DNA of 64,000 nt from DATFTF01 sp963825175 (lineage in GTDB: Bacteria; Acidobacteriota; Thermoanaerobaculia; UBA5066; Gp7-AA6): NCBI GenBank assembly GCA_963825175.1, contig CAWGSA010000002.1, forward strand, positions 186,001 to 250,000, given 5' to 3'. The notes beneath the pieces are model-generated. The model saw only the letters and a program-made list of their open reading frames with translations. It ran no database searches and was not told where the DNA came from. This document shows positions 31,950 to 44,068 of the stretch, piece after piece. How positions within the stretch are numbered: the first letter of the stretch is position 1; each line of letters opens with the position of its first letter. The translations under genes and the position numbers were made by a program.

Positions 31950-32752
31950 CGGCCCTCCAGCTCCCGAATCGCCTGGCGCACGGCGGGCCGCGTCAGTCGG
32001 TCGGTTTCGTTGACGAACCCGTACAGGAGGGCTTTGTCGCAGACGGCGTTGATCAGCCTGGGCACGCCCCGAGAATAGCGGTGAATCGCCCCGATGGCCC
32101 ACGGCGTGAAGGACGGCCGGCCCGATCCGCCCGCGACCCGGAGGCGATGCCCGATGTACCTCAGGGTCTCCTCGCGCGAAAGGGGAGACAGATGGTAGCG
32201 AACGGTGATGCGCTGGCGCAGCTGTCGAAGCTCCCTGCGATCGAGTTTCTCACGCAGCTCCGGTTGTCCGATGAGCACGATCTGAAGGAGCTTCCTCTGA
32301 TCGGTCTCCAGGTTGGAGAGCAGGCGCACCTGTTCGAGCAGCTCGACGTCGAGGTCCTGCGCCTCGTCGACGAAGAGCACGACGTCCTGGCCTTGTGTGG
32401 CCGCTTCCAGCAAGAGCCGGTTCAAGGCTTCGAGATACCCCGCTCGGTCGAGCTTCTTGGGCCTGGCCCCGAGCTCCACCAGGATCGTACGCAGCAGCTG
32501 CGTTCCGGTCAGCACGGGGTTCAGGATCAGGGCGGTGCGGTATCGGGCGCCGAGCTCCGTCAGCACGGCCCGGCACACGGTCGTCTTGCCGGCGCCGACC
32601 TCGCCGGTGATCTGGATGAAACCCTTGCGCTCGCGGATGCCGAACAGGACGTGGTTGAACGCCTCGCGGTGCTTGTCGGAGAAAAAGAGGAAGCGCGGAT
32701 CCGGGGTGATGTGGAAAGGCGCCTCGCGGAAGCCGTAGAACTTCTCGTACAT
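31946..32752 (-). CDS. ExeA/GspA-like AAA ATPase
   Basis: 268 residues, AAA_22-type ATPase. YGFREAPFHITPDPRFLF is the typical start; Walker A ITGEVGAGKTTV near residue 45, Walker B VVLFVDEAQDL near 125. No C-terminal peptidoglycan-binding domain, so it is the short form. Coupled to the GspB-like gene; the core type II secretion genes are not in the window. Confidence 0.9.
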   Translation of the reverse strand: MYEKFYGFREAPFHITPDPRFLFFSDKHREAFNHVLFGIRERKGFIQITGEVGAGKTTVCRAVLTELGARYRTALILNPVLTGTQLLRTILVELGARPKKLDRAGYLEALNRLLLEAATQGQDVVLFVDEAQDLDVELLEQVRLLSNLETDQRKLLQIVLIGQPELREKLDRRELRQLRQRITVRYHLSPLSREETLRYIGHRLRVAGGSGRPSFTPWAIGAIHRYSRGVPRLINAVCDKALLYGFVNETDRLTRPAVRQAIRELEGR

Positions 32753-32872
32753 CGCAGGCCTACCCAGCGGCGCCCGCGCCCGGCGCGGCGGTGGCAGCGG
32801 GCTCTCGCAAAGGGACGGGGGTCGGTTGCAGGATCGAGCGGGGCGCCATCCTGCCGGGTCGCCGTCGGGAGA

Positions 32873-33142
32873 TCAAAACCCCCACAGCGCGAGCTCGTCG
32901 AGCAGAGTGGCGACATCGGGATGGGCTGCGAGCTCGCGATAGAGCCAACTGTGTCGTTCCCGCACGTCGGTGAGATGCTTTCGTACCGTTTCGGCGTCCC
33001 TGGCGGACGCGGCTTTTCTCAACTGCTCTACGGAGCTGCGCGCCTCGTCGTCCAGGCGCTGGTCCAGCCGCTCGGTCAGGGAATCGAACGCCTTGTTGAC
33101 CCTCTCCTCGTGCTCCTCGGGTGGGCGGTCCTGTTGCGTCAT
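32873..33142 (-). CDS. Small helical protein coupled to YpdA-like gene
   Basis: 89 residues, highly charged and predicted all-helical (RVNKAFDSLTERLDQRLDD, TVRKHLTDVRERHSWLYREL). I do not recognise it. Its ATG overlaps the stop of the YpdA-like gene (ATGA, 33139-33142), so the products are made together. The 120 bp after it, up to the ExeA-like start, contain nothing I can identify. Confidence 0.65.
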   Translation of the reverse strand: MTQQDRPPEEHEERVNKAFDSLTERLDQRLDDEARSSVEQLRKAASARDAETVRKHLTDVRERHSWLYRELAAHPDVATLLDELALWGF

Positions 33143-34143
33143 GACTCGCTTTCTGTCCGCGCGGTCACCGGACGGAGCTTGCCGGCGATGGCCGCGGCGA
33201 TCCGGCCGGCGTGGTGGCGGCTGTTCTCGATGAAGATCCGGCCGACCTCTCGGCCGCCCAGGATGGCACCGGCCATGTACAGGTTGGGGACATTGGACTC
33301 CAGGGTCTCGGGATCGTGCGCGGGGACGCGGTCCGGGCCTTCCAGCCGAATGCCGCACCGTTCGAAGAGGGCGAAGTCCGGCTGGTAGCCGATCAGGGGG
33401 AAGACGGCGTCGGCGGCGAGAGCCTTGCGGCCCGCGGGTCCGTCCACCAGAACGGCGTCCGGCGTGATCTCGCAGACTTGAGTCCGGAACGCGGCCTGAA
33501 TCGACCCTGCCCGAATGCGGTTCTCCAGATCCGGCTTGATCCAGTACTTGACCCGCTCGGAAATCGCGTCGGCCCGAGCCACGAGGGTCACCCGCGCTCC
33601 GTGGCGGTAGAGATCGAGGGCTGCCTCGGCCGCGGAATTGCGCGAACCGATGACGACGACGTCGCGGTCGTGGAACGGGTAGGAAGAGAGGAATCGCCGG
33701 TGGACGTGAGGCAGGTCCTCTCCCGGAACGCCCAGCCGCCGGGGCGTCTGAAAGAAACCCGTGGCCAGGACCGCGGCCGCGGCGTTCACGGTGCGGCGCC
33801 CGGCGCGGTCTTCCAGATCGACGCCCACCCCGCCGGCCGGCACAGGCGCGACGGCATGGACGCGTGTGTGCGGCACGGTTCGCACGTGGAAGCGTTCGGC
33901 CACACCGCGATAGTAGGCCAGCGTCTCCAGGCGGGTCGGATGCGCGTCGGGAACGGTGAACGGAACCCCGGCGATGTCCAGCAGATCGCGCGTCGAGAAC
34001 CAGCGCATCTCCTCGGGGAAGTGGTAGATGGAGTCGAGCAGAAATCCGGCGTCGTAACAAACCGCGGCGACTCCGCGGTTCTGAAGCTCGATGGCACAGG
34101 CGATTCCGGTGGGCCCGGCGCCTACGATTGCGACTTCTGTCAC
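33139..34143 (-). CDS. ypdA: YpdA-family flavin disulfide reductase
   Basis: 334 residues. FAD site AIVGAGPTGIACAIELQ at the N-terminus, then the YpdA hallmark FPEEMRWFSTRDLLDIAGVP and HPTRLETLAYYRGV, and a second dinucleotide site VVVIGSRNSAAEAAL. In Firmicutes YpdA reduces bacillithiol disulfide with NADPH; the family is typical of bacillithiol-making lineages. The GTG start at 34143 begins exactly at the FAD motif and has a TAGAAT box 7 bases upstream, so the mRNA is probably leaderless. Confidence 0.88.
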   Translation of the reverse strand: MTEVAIVGAGPTGIACAIELQNRGVAAVCYDAGFLLDSIYHFPEEMRWFSTRDLLDIAGVPFTVPDAHPTRLETLAYYRGVAERFHVRTVPHTRVHAVAPVPAGGVGVDLEDRAGRRTVNAAAAVLATGFFQTPRRLGVPGEDLPHVHRRFLSSYPFHDRDVVVIGSRNSAAEAALDLYRHGARVTLVARADAISERVKYWIKPDLENRIRAGSIQAAFRTQVCEITPDAVLVDGPAGRKALAADAVFPLIGYQPDFALFERCGIRLEGPDRVPAHDPETLESNVPNLYMAGAILGGREVGRIFIENSRHHAGRIAAAIAGKLRPVTARTESES

Positions 34144-34150
34144 AAGGGAG

Positions 34151-34156
34151 ATTCTA
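34151..34156 (-). promoter_or_regulatory. -10-like box, leaderless start of ypdA
   Basis: TAGAAT on the minus strand, 7 bases before the GTG at 34143; no ribosome site between. Confidence 0.55.
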
Positions 34157-34169
34157 GCTGGAAGGGAGA

Positions 34170-34312
34170 AACGCCGGGAACGATCCAACGCCGGGATCGC
34201 CGGGAAGTGAAGGAGGAACGCCGCGAAGTTTCGAAGTGCGTCGCTTCCGCACTTCCTGCTTCAAACTTTACTTCCCGGCGTTCCCGTCGCGTTCCCGGCG
34301 ATCCCGGCGTTC
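34170..34312. repeat. Large imperfect inverted repeat with 9-bp periodicity
   Basis: Left arm (34170-34209) and right arm (34268-34312) are largely complementary and each consists of AACGCCGGG / ATCGCCGGG-type 9-mers. A second nested inverted repeat (AAGTTTCGAAGTGCG with its complement) fills the middle. The right arm starts directly after the TAA of the DUF4097 gene (34313). Confidence 0.75.
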
Positions 34313-35260
34313 TTACAGTCCCGAGATCGTGACTCCTCCGCCGCTGGTGTGCAGGTACAGTTTCTCGCCGCCGTTGCCGAGCGTGCCGCGCAGCGAGTGG
34401 CGGGAGATCTCTCCCTGCACCCGCAGGGGCAAGTCGCTATGGACGTGGCTCCCCTCGGCGTCGATCGAGAGGCCGACGGTCGGGTCGAGCGCCACGGTGA
34501 TTCCTCCTCCCGAGGACTCGAGCGATCCGCCGCGAGCGTTGCCCCTGGCGAACGTGGCGTCGATCGAGCCTCCGGATGTCTCGGCCGCCACGCGTCCTCC
34601 GGCGTTTCGGATCCGGATGCCGCCTCCCGAGGAGTGGACATCGGCGTCCCCGGCGACGTCCTCGAGACGGATCGATCCGCCGGAAGTCTCGCCCCGAAGG
34701 GAGCCCTTGAGGTTCACCGCCTCGATGCCTCCACCGGAGGTCTCGACGCGCGCACGTCCCTGGATGTCGCGCAGGTGGATGGAGCCGCCCGAGGTATGGG
34801 CGTCCAGGTCGGCGGAGAGCCCGGTGACCGTGATTCCCCCTCCGGAGGTCTCCAGCTTCGCCGGCGCCTTGAGCGCTTCCGCCGTGATCGCGCCGCCGGA
34901 GGTGTCGACGTCGATGGAGGTCTCCGCCGGGACTTCGATCTCGAACTCCACCGAATCGTGGCCGAAGAAGAGGAAGTGATGGCGGCTTCGGGCCACGACG
35001 CTCACCGATTGCGGCCCCTCTTCGTACCGGAAGCTCAGGAGCTCATCGAGGTCGCGCCCCCGTGACGTGACGACCATGTGCGCCCCGGCGCCGGCTTTGC
35101 CCGTCACGCGCACCCGGCCCATCCCCGTTTCCAGCCGGAACCGGCCGCCGGGCGGCAGAGGAAAATCCTTTTCGATCCGGGTCGCCGCAAACGCCGGAAG
35201 AGCCACAGCCAGGAGCCCGAGAAGGGCGACGACCGTCCGGTCAGGAGTTCTCGAATTCAT
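34313..35260 (-). CDS. Exported DUF4097 beta-helix-like protein
   Basis: 315 residues with a signal peptide (VVALLGLLAVALPAFAA). From about residue 115 it repeats a 20-residue unit that starts alternately TSGGGI and TSGGSI (about 8 turns), as in a single-stranded right-handed beta helix. An aromatic/hydrophobic patch (HHFLFFGHD) precedes the repeat. Often found beside ECF sigma factors, as here, but no function is known. RBS GAGGTGG. Confidence 0.82.
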   Translation of the reverse strand: MNSRTPDRTVVALLGLLAVALPAFAATRIEKDFPLPPGGRFRLETGMGRVRVTGKAGAGAHMVVTSRGRDLDELLSFRYEEGPQSVSVVARSRHHFLFFGHDSVEFEIEVPAETSIDVDTSGGAITAEALKAPAKLETSGGGITVTGLSADLDAHTSGGSIHLRDIQGRARVETSGGGIEAVNLKGSLRGETSGGSIRLEDVAGDADVHSSGGGIRIRNAGGRVAAETSGGSIDATFARGNARGGSLESSGGGITVALDPTVGLSIDAEGSHVHSDLPLRVQGEISRHSLRGTLGNGGEKLYLHTSGGGVTISGL

Positions 35261-35367
35261 AGTCCACCTCGTCGGGGGGGCGATCTCAGGCGCCCCGAAA
35301 GACGCTGCTCCGCCCACCTCGTCTTCCCCTCTTAGACGGAAAGAGAGGAAAGAAGTTCTGGCGACGG

Positions 35368-36612
35368 TCAGGGCCGCGGTGACGCCACCTCCGCCAGCCG
35401 CCGCTCCAGGAATCGTCGTTCCGCGGAGTTCGTCGCGAGCGAGAGCGCCCGGCGATATGCCTGGGCTGCTTCCGCGAAACGGGACAACCGGGCCAGGAGC
35501 TGACCGCGGGCGGAGGAGAGCAGGTGGTAGGACGAGAGGTCTCCCCGACGGTCCAGGGCGTCCAGGAGCCGCAGACCCTCTGCAGGACCGTAGGCCTGGG
35601 CTACCGCCACGGCGCGGTTGAGCTCCACGACCGGGGAGGGCGCGATCGCGAGCAGGACCGCGTAGAGCTCGGCGATCTGCCGCCAGTCGGTTTCTTCGGC
35701 TCGTGCGGCGTGCGCGTGGAGGGCCGAGATGGCCGCCTGCACGGCGTAGAAGCCCGCGCCGCCCTCGGCCAGGGCCGATTCGGCCAGGGCGCTGCCCTCG
35801 CGGATCTGGTCGCGATCCCAGCGGGAACGGTCCTGCTCCTCGAGCAGGACGATCTCGCCGTCGGCATCGACGCGGGCGGGGCGCCGTGAGTCGTGGAGAA
35901 GCATGAGGGCAAGCAAGCCCCGCGCTTCCGTCCGCCGGGGCATGAGGTCACACAAGAGGCGGCCGAGGCGGATCGCTTCCACGCAGAGCTCGGGCCGCAG
36001 GAGCAAGTCTCCGGAGGTGGACGCGTATCCCTCGTTGAAGATGAGGTAGACAACCGCCATCACCGAAGCCAGCCGTTCGGGCAGGATCTCGTCCGGCGGG
36101 ACGCGGTAGGGGATTCCGGCGTCGCGGATCTTCTTCTTGGCGCGCACCAGGCGCTGCGCCATGGTCGGCACCGAGGCCAGAAACGCCCGCGCGATCTCCT
36201 CGGTCGACAGACCGCACAGAGTCTTCAACGTCAGCGCGACCTGGGCCTCCGCGGTGAGGGCCGGATGGCAGCACGTGAAGATCAGGCGGAGGCGGTCGTC
36301 GGGCACGCTGCTGTCGGGCAGGTCCGCCGGCGTCGCCTTCTCCGTCTGCTCGAGCTCGGTCAGGTAGGTCAGCTCCGGCTGCTTTCGATCGAACAGGGAA
36401 CGCCGCCGGAGACGGTCGATCGCCTTGTGCCTGGCCGTGGCCACCAGCCAGGCCCGCGGATTGGCAGGGCTGCCCTGGTCCGGCCATTGCTCGAGCGCGG
36501 CGATGAACGCTTCCTGAACGACGTCCTCGGCCAGGTCGAAGTCCCCGACCGCTCCGATCACCGTGGCGAGGACGCGCGTTCTCTCAGCGCGGTAGATGGC
36601 TTCGACGTCCAT
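35368..36612 (-). CDS. ECF42-like RNA polymerase sigma factor
   Basis: 414 residues. Sigma-70 region 2 (GDFDLAEDVVQEAFIAALEQ), region 4 (LTLKTLCGLSTEEIARAFLA), then a 200-residue C-terminal helical/TPR-like domain (PRRTEARGLLALMLLHDSRR, VELNRAVAVAQAYGP) that defines the ECF42 group and replaces an anti-sigma factor. The neighbouring DGPF protein is the usual partner. ATG at 36612 has a TAGGAT box five bases upstream, so it is probably leaderless. Confidence 0.92.
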   Translation of the reverse strand: MDVEAIYRAERTRVLATVIGAVGDFDLAEDVVQEAFIAALEQWPDQGSPANPRAWLVATARHKAIDRLRRRSLFDRKQPELTYLTELEQTEKATPADLPDSSVPDDRLRLIFTCCHPALTAEAQVALTLKTLCGLSTEEIARAFLASVPTMAQRLVRAKKKIRDAGIPYRVPPDEILPERLASVMAVVYLIFNEGYASTSGDLLLRPELCVEAIRLGRLLCDLMPRRTEARGLLALMLLHDSRRPARVDADGEIVLLEEQDRSRWDRDQIREGSALAESALAEGGAGFYAVQAAISALHAHAARAEETDWRQIAELYAVLLAIAPSPVVELNRAVAVAQAYGPAEGLRLLDALDRRGDLSSYHLLSSARGQLLARLSRFAEAAQAYRRALSLATNSAERRFLERRLAEVASPRP

Positions 36613-36617
36613 CACGG

Positions 36618-36623
36618 ATCCTA
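36618..36623 (-). promoter_or_regulatory. -10-like box, leaderless start of the sigma factor
   Basis: TAGGAT on the minus strand, 5 bases before the ATG at 36612. Confidence 0.5.
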
Positions 36624-36646
36624 CGCAGAGCGTGCTGCGAGAGCCT

Positions 36647-36688
36647 AGTGACGAGTGACAAGTGACAAGTGGCAAGTGGCAAGTAAGG
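36647..36688. repeat. Six-copy degenerate heptad array
   Basis: Units AGTGACG, AGTGACA (x2), AGTGGCA (x2), AGTAAGG in perfect 7-bp phase. Lies between the DGPF stop (36721) and the sigma-factor start (36612); read from the DGPF gene it follows the stop codon. Confidence 0.85.
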
Positions 36689-36720
36689 AATACGGACTCG
36701 TCGCGTCGTCGTCACTCGTC

Positions 36721-37080
36721 TTACTCGACCCTTGGCGTCGGCATGATCGGTCGGACCTCGATCGATCCGGTCTTCGCGTCCGGGATGCGGGCGGCAATGG
36801 CGATGGCCTCGTCGAGATCCCTGGCTTCGATCAGGAAGTAGCCGCCCAGCTGTTCCTTGGTCTCGGCGAAAGGGCCGTCGGTCGTCAGGGCCTTTCCGTT
36901 GCGGACGCGCACGGTCGTGGCCGTCGCGATCGGCTGGAGCGCCTCTGCGCCGACGTAGTGACCCTTCGCGTGCAGATCCTTGGCCAGCGCCATGTAGTCG
37001 GCGAAGACCTGCCCGCGTTCGTCCTCCGGGACGTTGGCCCAATCGGATTCCTTCGCGTAGATCAGCAGCAGGTATTGCAT
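36721..37080 (-). CDS. DGPF (YCII-related) protein, ECF42 partner
   Basis: 119 residues: MQYLLLIYAKESDW, then TTDGPFAETKEQLGGYFLIE with the DGPF motif. ECF42 sigma factors are known to be encoded with, and to drive, DGPF genes. Excellent ribosome site AAGGAGG eleven bases before the ATG. Paralogue of the orphan DGPF gene at 7413-7760. Confidence 0.92.
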   Translation of the reverse strand: MQYLLLIYAKESDWANVPEDERGQVFADYMALAKDLHAKGHYVGAEALQPIATATTVRVRNGKALTTDGPFAETKEQLGGYFLIEARDLDEAIAIAARIPDAKTGSIEVRPIMPTPRVE

Positions 37081-37154
37081 CGTCGGTGAACCTCCTTCTC
37101 TGTCCCAGTCGAACAAGCTGATCAGAGATCGACATTCGATCGCCGACCGACTGC

Positions 37155-37170
37155 TGGCACGGCTCTCGCC
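37155..37170 (+). promoter_or_regulatory. Sigma54-like promoter of the signalling block
   Basis: TGGCACG-GCTC-TCGCC: a full -24 element, correct spacing, and TCGC where the consensus has TTGC. Predicted start of transcription near 37181, ahead of the response regulator. The best -24 match in the window. Confidence 0.5.
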
Positions 37171-37266
37171 CTCATCCCCCCGCAGAGGAAGGAAAACAAG
37201 CGACGTTGAGACAGTCGGCCACCCGGGCCGACCACCGCAATGAGACCGACGACGAAAGGCCCGCCA

Positions 37267-37920
37267 ATGCAGACTCTGATCTGGGAAGAAGCCTTCAATC
37301 AGCTGGAGAAGAAGGAGTTCCCGGCGCAGGACGGCGCCGCGAGCATAGCCTCGAGCACGCGCTCCCAGGGCCCCTCACCGAGGCCGTCGCACCTGGCGGA
37401 CGCCAAGCCCGAGCCAGTGTCCGGAGTTGTCTCGAGACAGTCTCATGCCTTCTTGAAAGAGTTCCCCGAACCGCGCCGCGACCAATCCGCCTGCGTGCAG
37501 ATTCTCCTCGTCGAGGACAACCCGGGCGACGCCCGGCTCACCAGGGAGGTGTTTGCCGAGGGCAAGGTCGCCAACGAGATCCACGTCGTCACCGACGGGG
37601 TCGAGGCGATCCGGTATCTGCGGCGCGAGGGGCCGTACGCCTCGGCACGTCGGCCCGATCTGATCCTTCTCGACCTGAACCTCCCCAGAAAGGACGGCCG
37701 CGAGGTGCTGGCGGAGATCAAGTCGGACCCGGACCTGAAGGCGATCCCCGTCATCGTGCTGACGACCTCCGCTGCCCACCAGGACGTCGATCGGACCTAC
37801 ATGCTGCACGCCAACTCGTTCATCACCAAGCCGGTCGATCTCGATCAGTTCATCGCCGTGGTCCGATCCATCGAGGATTTCTGGCTCAAGATCGTGCGCC
37901 TGCCGCAGGAGCGCTCCTAG
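37267..37920 (+). CDS. Single-domain response regulator (Rcp1/CheY-like)
   Basis: Receiver domain beginning VQILLVEDNPGDARLTREVF; phosphoacceptor Asp in DLILLDLNLPRKDG; Thr/Ser switch VIVLTTSAA; Lys in FITKPVDLDQFI. No output domain, as in Rcp1-type regulators that serve phytochrome-like kinases. About 75 residues of non-conserved Ser/Pro-rich sequence precede the domain if the ATG at 37267 (weak AAAGG upstream) is used; 37240 or an internal GTG at 37494 are alternatives. First gene of a signalling block after a sigma54-like promoter. Confidence 0.8.
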   Translation: MQTLIWEEAFNQLEKKEFPAQDGAASIASSTRSQGPSPRPSHLADAKPEPVSGVVSRQSHAFLKEFPEPRRDQSACVQILLVEDNPGDARLTREVFAEGKVANEIHVVTDGVEAIRYLRREGPYASARRPDLILLDLNLPRKDGREVLAEIKSDPDLKAIPVIVLTTSAAHQDVDRTYMLHANSFITKPVDLDQFIAVVRSIEDFWLKIVRLPQERS

Positions 37921-37948
37921 ACGGCGCGCGCCGGGAGACCGAAGGCCT

Positions 37949-39940
37949 GTGCGGGCTCGAACCCTCTTCCTCATCCTGTGCCTGGCGGCGCTGCGCCCGG
38001 CGGCTGCGCTGGCGCAGGCCGCGGGCCAGGAGCCCGATCTGTCGCGTCTTTCCATCGAGGAGTTGATGGCGATCGACGTCACGTCCGCATCCCGCAGGGA
38101 CGAGCAGTTGTTCCGAGTTCCGGCGGCGGTCTTCGTCATCACGCAGGAAGACCTTCGCCGGTCCGGGGCGCTGTCGATTCCCGACGCCCTCCGCATGGTT
38201 CCCGGCATGGACGTCGCCCAGATCGACGCGAACACCTGGCAGGTGAGCGCCCGCGGATTCAACGAACGTTTCGCCAACAAGCTGCTGGTGATGATCGACG
38301 GGCGCATCGTCTACACCCACATCTTCTCCGGCGTCTACTGGGACACCCAGGACCTCGTCCTGGAGGACATCGACCGCATCGAGGTCATCCGAGGGCCGGG
38401 CGCGACGCTGTGGGGCGCCAACGCGGTCAACGGCGTCATCAATATCATCACCAAGCACACCCGAGAGACTCAGGGAGGACTCCTGGCGGGCGGGGGCGGC
38501 AATCTCGAGACGGGCTTCGGAGAGGCCCGCTATGGCGGAACGGTCGGGGCCGACACGACCTATCGTGTGTTCGGCAAGGCCTTCTCCCGCTCTCACAACG
38601 ACACGGCCTCGGGCGGCGCGGGGGCCGACGGCTGGGACTCGCGGATGGCGGGCGCGCGCGCCGAGTGGACTTCGGGGCCGGACAGCGCGACTTTGAGCGG
38701 TCAGGTCTACCGGGTGACGGCCGGCGAGCGCGATACCGAGCTCGTGTCGCTCGATTCTCCGCTGCCGGTGACGGGGCAACGGCACAACACCTTCGACGGG
38801 GCGAACGCGACGCTCGCCTGGACTCACAGTTTCTCGCCGACGTCATCGATCGAGGTCAACGCGATCTACGATGGGAGAGACCGGGACGAGACGATACGCA
38901 CCGCGAACGAGCACATCGTCGACCTCTCCTTTCAGCACAACTGGTCTCCGGGCCGCTCTCAGCAGATCGTCTGGGGCCTCGGATACCGGCGAACGACCGA
39001 CGACCTGACAGGCATTTTCCCGGTCTCCTTCGTTCCGATGCGAGGAAAGCAGTCGCTGGTTTCGGCTTTTCTGCAGGACGACGTCACCCTGGTCGAAAGG
39101 CGGCTCCACGCGATTCTGGGCTCCAAGCTGGAAAGCTACGACGGGCACTCTCCTCAATATCAGCCCAACTTCCGGTTCCTGTGGACTCCGAGCGAGCGCC
39201 AGACCGTCTGGGGCTCGCTCGCGCGGGCTTTGCGCACGCCTTCGCGCGCCGAGACCGGCGTGGAGTTCGCGGTGGCGGCCTTTCCCGGGGACAGCGGGCC
39301 GATCAACGTCGTTTCGGTCGTGGGGAACCCCGATGTTCGGCCGGAAAGACTCATGGCCTACGAGTTGGGCTATCGGGTGCAGCCGACCGACCGTGTTTCC
39401 TTCGATCTGGCGACGTTCTCCAACCGTTATGACCAGCTCCTCATCGAACGGCAGGACCCCCCCTTCTTCGATCCGGCTCCGGAATCGCACGTGGTCGTTC
39501 CGCTGCGCATCGTCAACGGCGGCAGCGGACAGACCTACGGAGCGGAAGTCGCGGCCAACTGGAACGCGGCGCCCTGGTGGCGTCTCAAGTCCGCGCTGAC
39601 ATGGCTGGAGGTGAGTCTGACGGCGCCTTCCGCGGCCGCACCGGCGTTTGGTCCGGGGCCGCGTTTTCAGGCGAATCTGCGCTCCTCGATCGATCTGGCT
39701 CGCCACTTCGGCGTCGATGTGGCTGCCTACTACGTCGGACGTAACGCGTTCGAAGGCGTCGGTGAAGCGACGCGCGTCGACGTGGTCGCGAGCTGGCAGC
39801 CCCTCACCGTCCTGGAACTCTCGCTGGTCGCCCACAACCTGTTCGATCACCGCCAGGTCGAGGTCGGCCCGGCGCTGGACGGCCTTCAAACCACGGCGGC
39901 GCCCCGCAGCGTTTACGGGAAAGTTCTGTGGCGGTTCTGA
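37949..39940 (+). CDS. TonB-dependent outer-membrane receptor
   Basis: 663 residues. Signal peptide (TLFLILCLAALRPAAALAQA), plug domain (FRVPAAVFVITQEDLRRSG, GFNERFANKLLVMIDGR, EVIRGPGATLWGANAVNGVI) and a 22-strand barrel ending in Phe (YGKVLWRF), the BAM recognition signal. Small for the family; ligand unknown. GTG start with GGGAGA upstream. Encoded 28 bp after the response regulator and before a YfiR-like protein, an arrangement seen in signalling operons where receptor, periplasmic protein and kinase are made together. Confidence 0.92.
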   Translation: MRARTLFLILCLAALRPAAALAQAAGQEPDLSRLSIEELMAIDVTSASRRDEQLFRVPAAVFVITQEDLRRSGALSIPDALRMVPGMDVAQIDANTWQVSARGFNERFANKLLVMIDGRIVYTHIFSGVYWDTQDLVLEDIDRIEVIRGPGATLWGANAVNGVINIITKHTRETQGGLLAGGGGNLETGFGEARYGGTVGADTTYRVFGKAFSRSHNDTASGGAGADGWDSRMAGARAEWTSGPDSATLSGQVYRVTAGERDTELVSLDSPLPVTGQRHNTFDGANATLAWTHSFSPTSSIEVNAIYDGRDRDETIRTANEHIVDLSFQHNWSPGRSQQIVWGLGYRRTTDDLTGIFPVSFVPMRGKQSLVSAFLQDDVTLVERRLHAILGSKLESYDGHSPQYQPNFRFLWTPSERQTVWGSLARALRTPSRAETGVEFAVAAFPGDSGPINVVSVVGNPDVRPERLMAYELGYRVQPTDRVSFDLATFSNRYDQLLIERQDPPFFDPAPESHVVVPLRIVNGGSGQTYGAEVAANWNAAPWWRLKSALTWLEVSLTAPSAAAPAFGPGPRFQANLRSSIDLARHFGVDVAAYYVGRNAFEGVGEATRVDVVASWQPLTVLELSLVAHNLFDHRQVEVGPALDGLQTTAAPRSVYGKVLWRF

Positions 39941-39980
39941 AGCCGACGCGGACGGCCCGCAGCCTCGGCGGCAGCATCCA

Positions 39981-40546
39981 ATGGCCGCTCTGAGAGCCGT
40001 GTGGCGGCGCTCGTCCGCCGTCCTACTGCCCGCGATCCTCGGGCTGCTCGCGGGAGTCGGGGCCGCCCAGGACCGGTCGCCGAGTCTCGAGGCGAAGGTC
40101 AAGGCGGCCTTCCTCTTCAATTTCGCGAAGTTCGTCCAATGGCAGGCGAGCCCCGGTCCGTCGGATGGACCGTTCGTGATCGGTGTCCTGGGCGAAGGCC
40201 CGGTTCTGTCGGCTTTGAGCGCGCTCGACGGTCAGGAGGTTCATGGTCGCCGGCTCGCGATCCGGACCTACGCCCGAACGGCGGACGTGAATTGTCAGAT
40301 TCTTTTCGTGGGCCCCGGCCAGCTCTCCGATTTCTCCCGGGATATCGAGCGGATCCACGAGCGTGAAATCCTGACCGTCGGGGAAGGGGACGAATTCCTG
40401 CGCGCCGGAGGGATGATTGCGCTCGTCCGGGTCAACGGCAACGTCCGCTACCGCATCAATCTCGGTGCGGTACAGTCGGCGCACCTGTCCATCAGCTCCA
40501 AGGTCCTGAAGCTGGCGGATCGCATCGAGGAATTCGGCGGCCCGCA

Positions 40547-40550
<4 letters not shown>
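39981..40550 (+). CDS. YfiR-family (DUF4154) periplasmic protein
   Basis: 189 residues with a signal peptide. KVKAAFLFNFAKFVQWQ, FVIGVLGEGPVLSAL, LFVGPGQLSDF and LRAGGMIALVRVNGNVRY are hallmarks of YfiR. YfiR binds and restrains the CHASE8 sensor of the diguanylate cyclase YfiN; here the next gene is a histidine kinase with a similar periplasmic sensor, so YfiR may restrain a kinase instead. Overlaps the kinase gene by 4 bp. Confidence 0.88.
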
Positions 40551-42076
<1,526 letters not shown>

Positions 42077-42087
42077 GGAGAATGCCG

Positions 42088-44061
<1,974 letters not shown>

Positions 44062-44068
44062 GGCAATC

